Shown here: positions 6,405-9,228 of the stretch, one piece after another
Position numbering within the stretch: position 1 is the stretch's first letter
Layout: each line of letters begins with the position of its first letter
Assembly: GCA_947303225.1 (NCBI GenBank)
Contig: CAMYXG010000041.1
Span: 1-9,228 of the forward strand
DNA from: an uncultured Caryophanales bacterium
GTDB lineage: Bacteria; Bacillota_I; Bacilli_A; RF39; UBA660
Direction of reading: 5' to 3'
Length of the DNA: 9,228 nucleotides
Notes under the pieces: model-generated
Databases searched by the model: none
What the model was told of the DNA's origin: nothing
Seen by the model: the letters and a program-made list of their open reading frames with translations, nothing else
Position numbers and translations under genes: made by a program

Positions 6405-7839
6405 CATATCCTAATTGAATTCTTGCTTGACGAATTTCTTCATCTGTCATTGGAATCCATTCCCTTCTTTTAACTCTTGACTTATGAGTAGAAGATTGAA
6501 TACTTTCCTTTTCTTCACTTTGAATTTGTTTTCTAAATAATGGTATAGAATTCATATCAACAGCATAATTAGCAGAAATACCAAAAGAAGGACTAGTCAT
6601 AATAATTCTTTTTCGTAATCTCTCACGAAATTGAGGATCATTTCCTCTTAATAATTCAATTTGTTTACAAAAAGCTTCTCTCACGTGATAAATAGACAAA
6701 TAGATTTTCTTATCATGAAAAGGTATAACAACACTATTTAGAGAAACATCGTCACTCTGATCATCAAACTGGTCTTTGAATCCCTCAAAAATATCAAGTA
6801 TTTCAGAAAAATGATTTCGAATTCCAGTTAAAACAGCCCTTCGAAATTCTACAGATTGAAGCTCATCTTCACAAAATGAATAATAGATTGAATTTCTTGC
6901 ACTCTCTTCAACACAATTTAAAAGTACTTGTTCAATATAACTCTGATTAGACATTCTTCTTCCATTCAAATTAAGAGTAATACCTAAATGATTTCTAACC
7001 CAAGAACCAACCTCTTTATGAATACACTTAGTAAGATGAAGTTCTCTCAAAGAATTAAAAGAATAACGATTACCTACAATATTAGGTTCACTTCCATATC
7101 CAATCCATCCATGTATTTTACCAGTCAACATCGGAGGATTATAAAGAGAATCTTCAAGTCCAAATTCATCTTTAATTTCTTCTAATATTTCAATATATGA
7201 ACATAGATTCTTAGTATCAGAATAAAAAACCATCGTATCATCACGTTCAGCTCTTCCATCAAACTTAAAATAAAACTTAAGTCTTCTCTCTTTACATTTT
7301 TTGATAAATTCTAGACCTATAAAATGACTCAAATAAGAATCACAATTAATATAAAGTCTATGAGATATTTCATTTCTCTTATGAGTTCTTCCATAAATAT
7401 ATCTAGAATCAATATGTTTCCAAGAACTAAAACTACCTAACAAATCCCAACGAAAATCAGTTAAAGCCTCACGAATCTCAATAGTAGCATTTTCCCCGTT
7501 TAAGACCTCCATAATTTCATCATAATTAGTTGGATTACATCCATTCAAATAAAAACTTAAAATACGTGCTTTCCTATTTTCCTCTTTACTAAGTAATCCT
7601 TTACGAGATATATGTTGAATAGCCTCTTTCCAATCACGAAAAATAGCTAAATAAAAATCATCTCTTAATTTTTCACCATAAACACAAGTTTTTTTCTTTT
7701 GATTTTGATAAAAATCATTTTTTACTAATCCACTATAAATATGATCTGGTCTTTCTAAATAAATATCAATTAAATCATCCATAATAGAAATATCATCAAG
7801 TGGATTTTCTATCGCACAGACCAACTCTTTACATGTCAT
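6391..7839 (-). CDS. HopA1-like protein (possible effector/lyase fold), function unknown
   Basis: 482 residues, soluble, no signal peptide or membrane helix. The middle third resembles the HopA1 effector family: SHRLYIN (159-165) is followed by a helix, then KFYFKFDGRAERDD (188-201) and VFYSD (204-208). A second helix leads to NPPMLTGKIHGWIGYGSEP (234-252) and RYSFNSLRELHL (258-269). The family pattern, as I recall it, is R-x-Y-x-N, a K-F-K-x strand, R-R-D, Y-x-D, P-P-x-T, G-x-G-x-x-x-E-P and S-F-x-x-x-R; most of these are present in order. HopA1 is a type III effector in Pseudomonas, and related domains act as lyases in class V lanthipeptide synthesis; neither role is supported here by context. 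The N-terminal ~140 and C-terminal ~130 residues are unrecognised. The tail (439-482) is a charged linker plus the short motif WIPMTDEEIRQARIQLG. It has its own strong promoter. Assignment is from memory of the motifs and unverified. Confidence 0.5.
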   Translation of the reverse strand: MTCKELVCAIENPLDDISIMDDLIDIYLERPDHIYSGLVKNDFYQNQKKKTCVYGEKLRDDFYLAIFRDWKEAIQHISRKGLLSKEENRKARILSFYLNGCNPTNYDEIMEVLNGENATIEIREALTDFRWDLLGSFSSWKHIDSRYIYGRTHKRNEISHRLYINCDSYLSHFIGLEFIKKCKERRLKFYFKFDGRAERDDTMVFYSDTKNLCSYIEILEEIKDEFGLEDSLYNPPMLTGKIHGWIGYGSEPNIVGNRYSFNSLRELHLTKCIHKEVGSWVRNHLGITLNLNGRRMSNQSYIEQVLLNCVEESARNSIYYSFCEDELQSVEFRRAVLTGIRNHFSEILDIFEGFKDQFDDQSDDVSLNSVVIPFHDKKIYLSIYHVREAFCKQIELLRGNDPQFRERLRKRIIMTSPSFGISANYAVDMNSIPLFRKQIQSEEKESIQSSTHKSRVKRREWIPMTDEEIRQARIQLGYEKKD

Positions 7840-7845
7840 AATAAT

Positions 7846-7851
7846 CCCCCC
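7846..7851 (-). promoter_or_regulatory. Six-G ribosome binding site of the HopA1-like gene
   Basis: The minus strand reads ATGGGGGGATT, a G6 run 6 bases before ATG 7839. It is the only place near the start that can pair with the 16S rRNA tail. A pure G6 tract is unusual in this AT-rich DNA, where the other ribosome sites here are AAAGGAG, GAGGTGA and GGAGGG. Confidence 0.6.
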
Positions 7852-7865
7852 ATAAAGTGAGAATT

Positions 7866-7894
7866 ATTATAACATACATTTATAAAGAAATCAA
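7866..7894 (-). promoter_or_regulatory. Strong promoter of the HopA1-like gene
   Basis: On the minus strand TTGATT (7894-7889) is followed after exactly 17 bases by a perfect TATAAT (7871-7866), which is preceded by TGT (extended -10). The expected start is near 7859, about 20 bases before ATG 7839. This is the best promoter match in the window and lets the gene be transcribed independently of helD upstream. No GC-rich terminator hairpin is seen between the two genes, so read-through from helD is also possible. Confidence 0.8.
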
Positions 7895-7914
7895 TATATC
7901 ATAAATACAATTTA

Positions 7915-9228
7915 TTAATTATAAATATAAAGTTCATGTTGACATCTAGTACAAGCTACATATAATAAATTTCTTTCATTACTTTTATAAGAATTATTTC
8001 GATCATTATAAATAATAACACTATCAAATTCTAATCCTTTAGAAACATAAGCAGGAATAATTACCAAATCCTTATGAAAACTCTTCGTATTAGCATCTAC
8101 CAAAGAAATATCTACATCATCATGAATTAATTCATATAAAGCTTCTGCTTCTCGATTATCCTTTGTAATAACAGCTGTACTTTGATATCGGTTATGTAGA
8201 GTTTGAATATCTTCTACCAATCTTTTTCTTAAATCAGCTACACCTTTACGAATAAGAACTGGCTTATTTGTTTTTCTTCTAATAGCATTCACATGACTCA
8301 AATGAAGAATCTTATTCGTATAATCAATTATTTCTGGAGAAGAACGATAAGTTTTTAATAATTCCAAGTAACGAGTCTCACCCCGAAATAAATCTTTTAA
8401 TTCTTCTAAAGACTCATAATGATAATACGGATTAATATTTTGATGAATATCTCCCAATATCGTAAACTCTGCTTTCTTAAAAATATTACATATAATAATA
8501 TATTGAAGTCTATTATAATCTTGAGCCTCATCAATCACTACTTGTTGAATACTACCTTCATATAAGAATCCCTCTAATCTTCCCTTAATATAAGTAAAAA
8601 CTAAAGCGTCTTCATAATGAAGAATATCTACATCTAAAAAAGAATCAATAAACTTCTCATCTAACTTCATCCGACAATATTCACTAGTAAAGAAAGATTT
8701 CATAATCTTTCGATAATCCTTTTCAAAATTACTATTCTGATACAAAAGCTTTAAGTATGTTTTAATTTTACTCGTTTTTCCTTTATAATTTCTAGAACAT
8801 AACTTCTCCGCAATTTCATCTACTCGTTCAAATAAAGGAAACTTATCATACTTTTCATGTAACATAGAATTGATCTCATCTTTATCAATTATATTCTTAA
8901 TTCCTTCTTTAAAAGAAGATGTAAATGTACAATTCTCCACATAATTCTCAATAAATGCATCCAAATCATCAATAATAGAATCACTCTGTTTATATTCTAC
9001 TAATTCTGGAAAAGATTCACTATAAGAATAATAACGAGATACAAAATCAGTAAAACTTTCTACTCCCTTGTATTCTGTAATAAAATGCTCTAAATAATCA
9101 GCAAAAGTCGTTTGTAATGTATTATATTCACCAAGAGATGGTAATACATCTGATATATATTCTGTAAAGATTTGATTAGGAGAAAATATAAGTATTTGAT
9201 TACTATTTAAATTAGGTAATCGATATAA
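7915..9228 (-). CDS. helD: HelD-like RNA polymerase-recycling ATPase (5' end cut by window)
   Basis: The minus-strand frame is open from base 9228 to the TAA at 7917-7915, giving 437 residues of the C-terminal part; the N-terminus with Walker A lies outside. The first residues, ILIFSPNQIFTEYISDVLPS followed within a few residues by NTLQTTFADYLEHF, match the HelD form of UvrD-superfamily helicases. Further motifs (fragment numbering): Walker B VVIDEAQDYN (DEAQ 233-236), motif III ILGDIHQNI (GD at 259-260), motif IV KTYRSSPE (~292-299), motif V SKGLEFDSVI (396-402) and motif VI LLYVACTRCQHEL (421-428). HelD of Gram-positives binds core RNA polymerase, pries DNA and RNA out and recycles stalled enzyme. 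The full protein should be about 700-770 residues. A general UvrD/RecD-type helicase is the alternative, but the N-terminal stretch favours HelD. The TTG at 8964 is internal, not a start. Confidence 0.82.
   Translation of the reverse strand, partial: LYRLPNLNSNQILIFSPNQIFTEYISDVLPSLGEYNTLQTTFADYLEHFITEYKGVESFTDFVSRYYSYSESFPELVEYKQSDSIIDDLDAFIENYVENCTFTSSFKEGIKNIIDKDEINSMLHEKYDKFPLFERVDEIAEKLCSRNYKGKTSKIKTYLKLLYQNSNFEKDYRKIMKSFFTSEYCRMKLDEKFIDSFLDVDILHYEDALVFTYIKGRLEGFLYEGSIQQVVIDEAQDYNRLQYIIICNIFKKAEFTILGDIHQNINPYYHYESLEELKDLFRGETRYLELLKTYRSSPEIIDYTNKILHLSHVNAIRRKTNKPVLIRKGVADLRKRLVEDIQTLHNRYQSTAVITKDNREAEALYELIHDDVDISLVDANTKSFHKDLVIIPAYVSKGLEFDSVIIYNDRNNSYKSNERNLLYVACTRCQHELYIYN

Noticed and set aside
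6988..7185. Plus-strand open frame of 65 codons
   Set aside because: Antisense to the best part of the HopA1-like gene and lacks a ribosome site.
7915..8964. HelD-like gene starting at TTG 8964
   Set aside because: The frame stays open upstream to 9228 and encodes typical HelD sequence there, so TTG 8964 is an internal codon.
6391..9228. A lanthipeptide (RiPP) biosynthetic cluster around the HopA1-like gene
   Set aside because: No precursor-like small gene fits in the 75-base gap to helD, and the neighbours are a HelD ATPase and a histidine kinase; no kinase/cyclase or transporter partner is seen.
1..9228. Mycoplasma-type genetic code
   Set aside because: All genes read full length with the standard code and use TGG for tryptophan.

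Overview
The window is strongly AT-rich, with compact gene spacing, A-rich coding strands, Shine-Dalgarno sites of the AGGAGG type and T-rich intrinsic terminators. This points to a low-GC Gram-positive (Bacillota/Bacilli, or a relative near the Mollicutes). All long frames read through with the standard bacterial code, and tryptophan is encoded by TGG, so the UGA=Trp code of Mycoplasma is not needed. A gut-type uncultured Bacilli lineage is my inference from overall look, not something the sequence proves. No tRNA, rRNA, CRISPR array, insertion sequence or phage gene was seen.

Layout. 1-2774 (minus strand): mtaB (3' end cut by the window), preceded by a small lipoprotein gene in the same transcript. 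Upstream of that, after an intrinsic terminator, is a membrane-anchored, very acidic protein of unknown function. 2829-2987 is a divergent regulatory region. 2988-6389 (plus strand): a SpoVB/MurJ-like flippase, then an OmpR-type response regulator and its histidine kinase with their own promoter and overlapping reading frames. 6377-6404 is a near-perfect palindrome that ends both the kinase gene and the convergent gene on the other strand. 6391-9228 (minus strand): a 482-residue protein that looks like the HopA1 effector/lyase-like family, with its own strong promoter, and upstream of it the C-terminal 437 residues of a HelD-like UvrD-superfamily ATPase that runs off the window end.

How the genes relate. 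The two-component system is a self-contained operon; the flippase just upstream may share an envelope theme with it, but nothing in the sequence shows regulation. The lipoprotein-mtaB pair is one transcript by spacing, with no functional link evident. The HopA1-like gene is the most unusual item: such domains occur in type III effectors and as lyases in class V lanthipeptide pathways, yet here it stands alone, with no precursor peptide, kinase or transporter beside it. The plus strand is poorer in G than C over most of the window, even inside most plus-strand genes sampled. This suggests that the minus-strand genes lie on the leading strand and that the flippase and two-component genes are a head-on insert.
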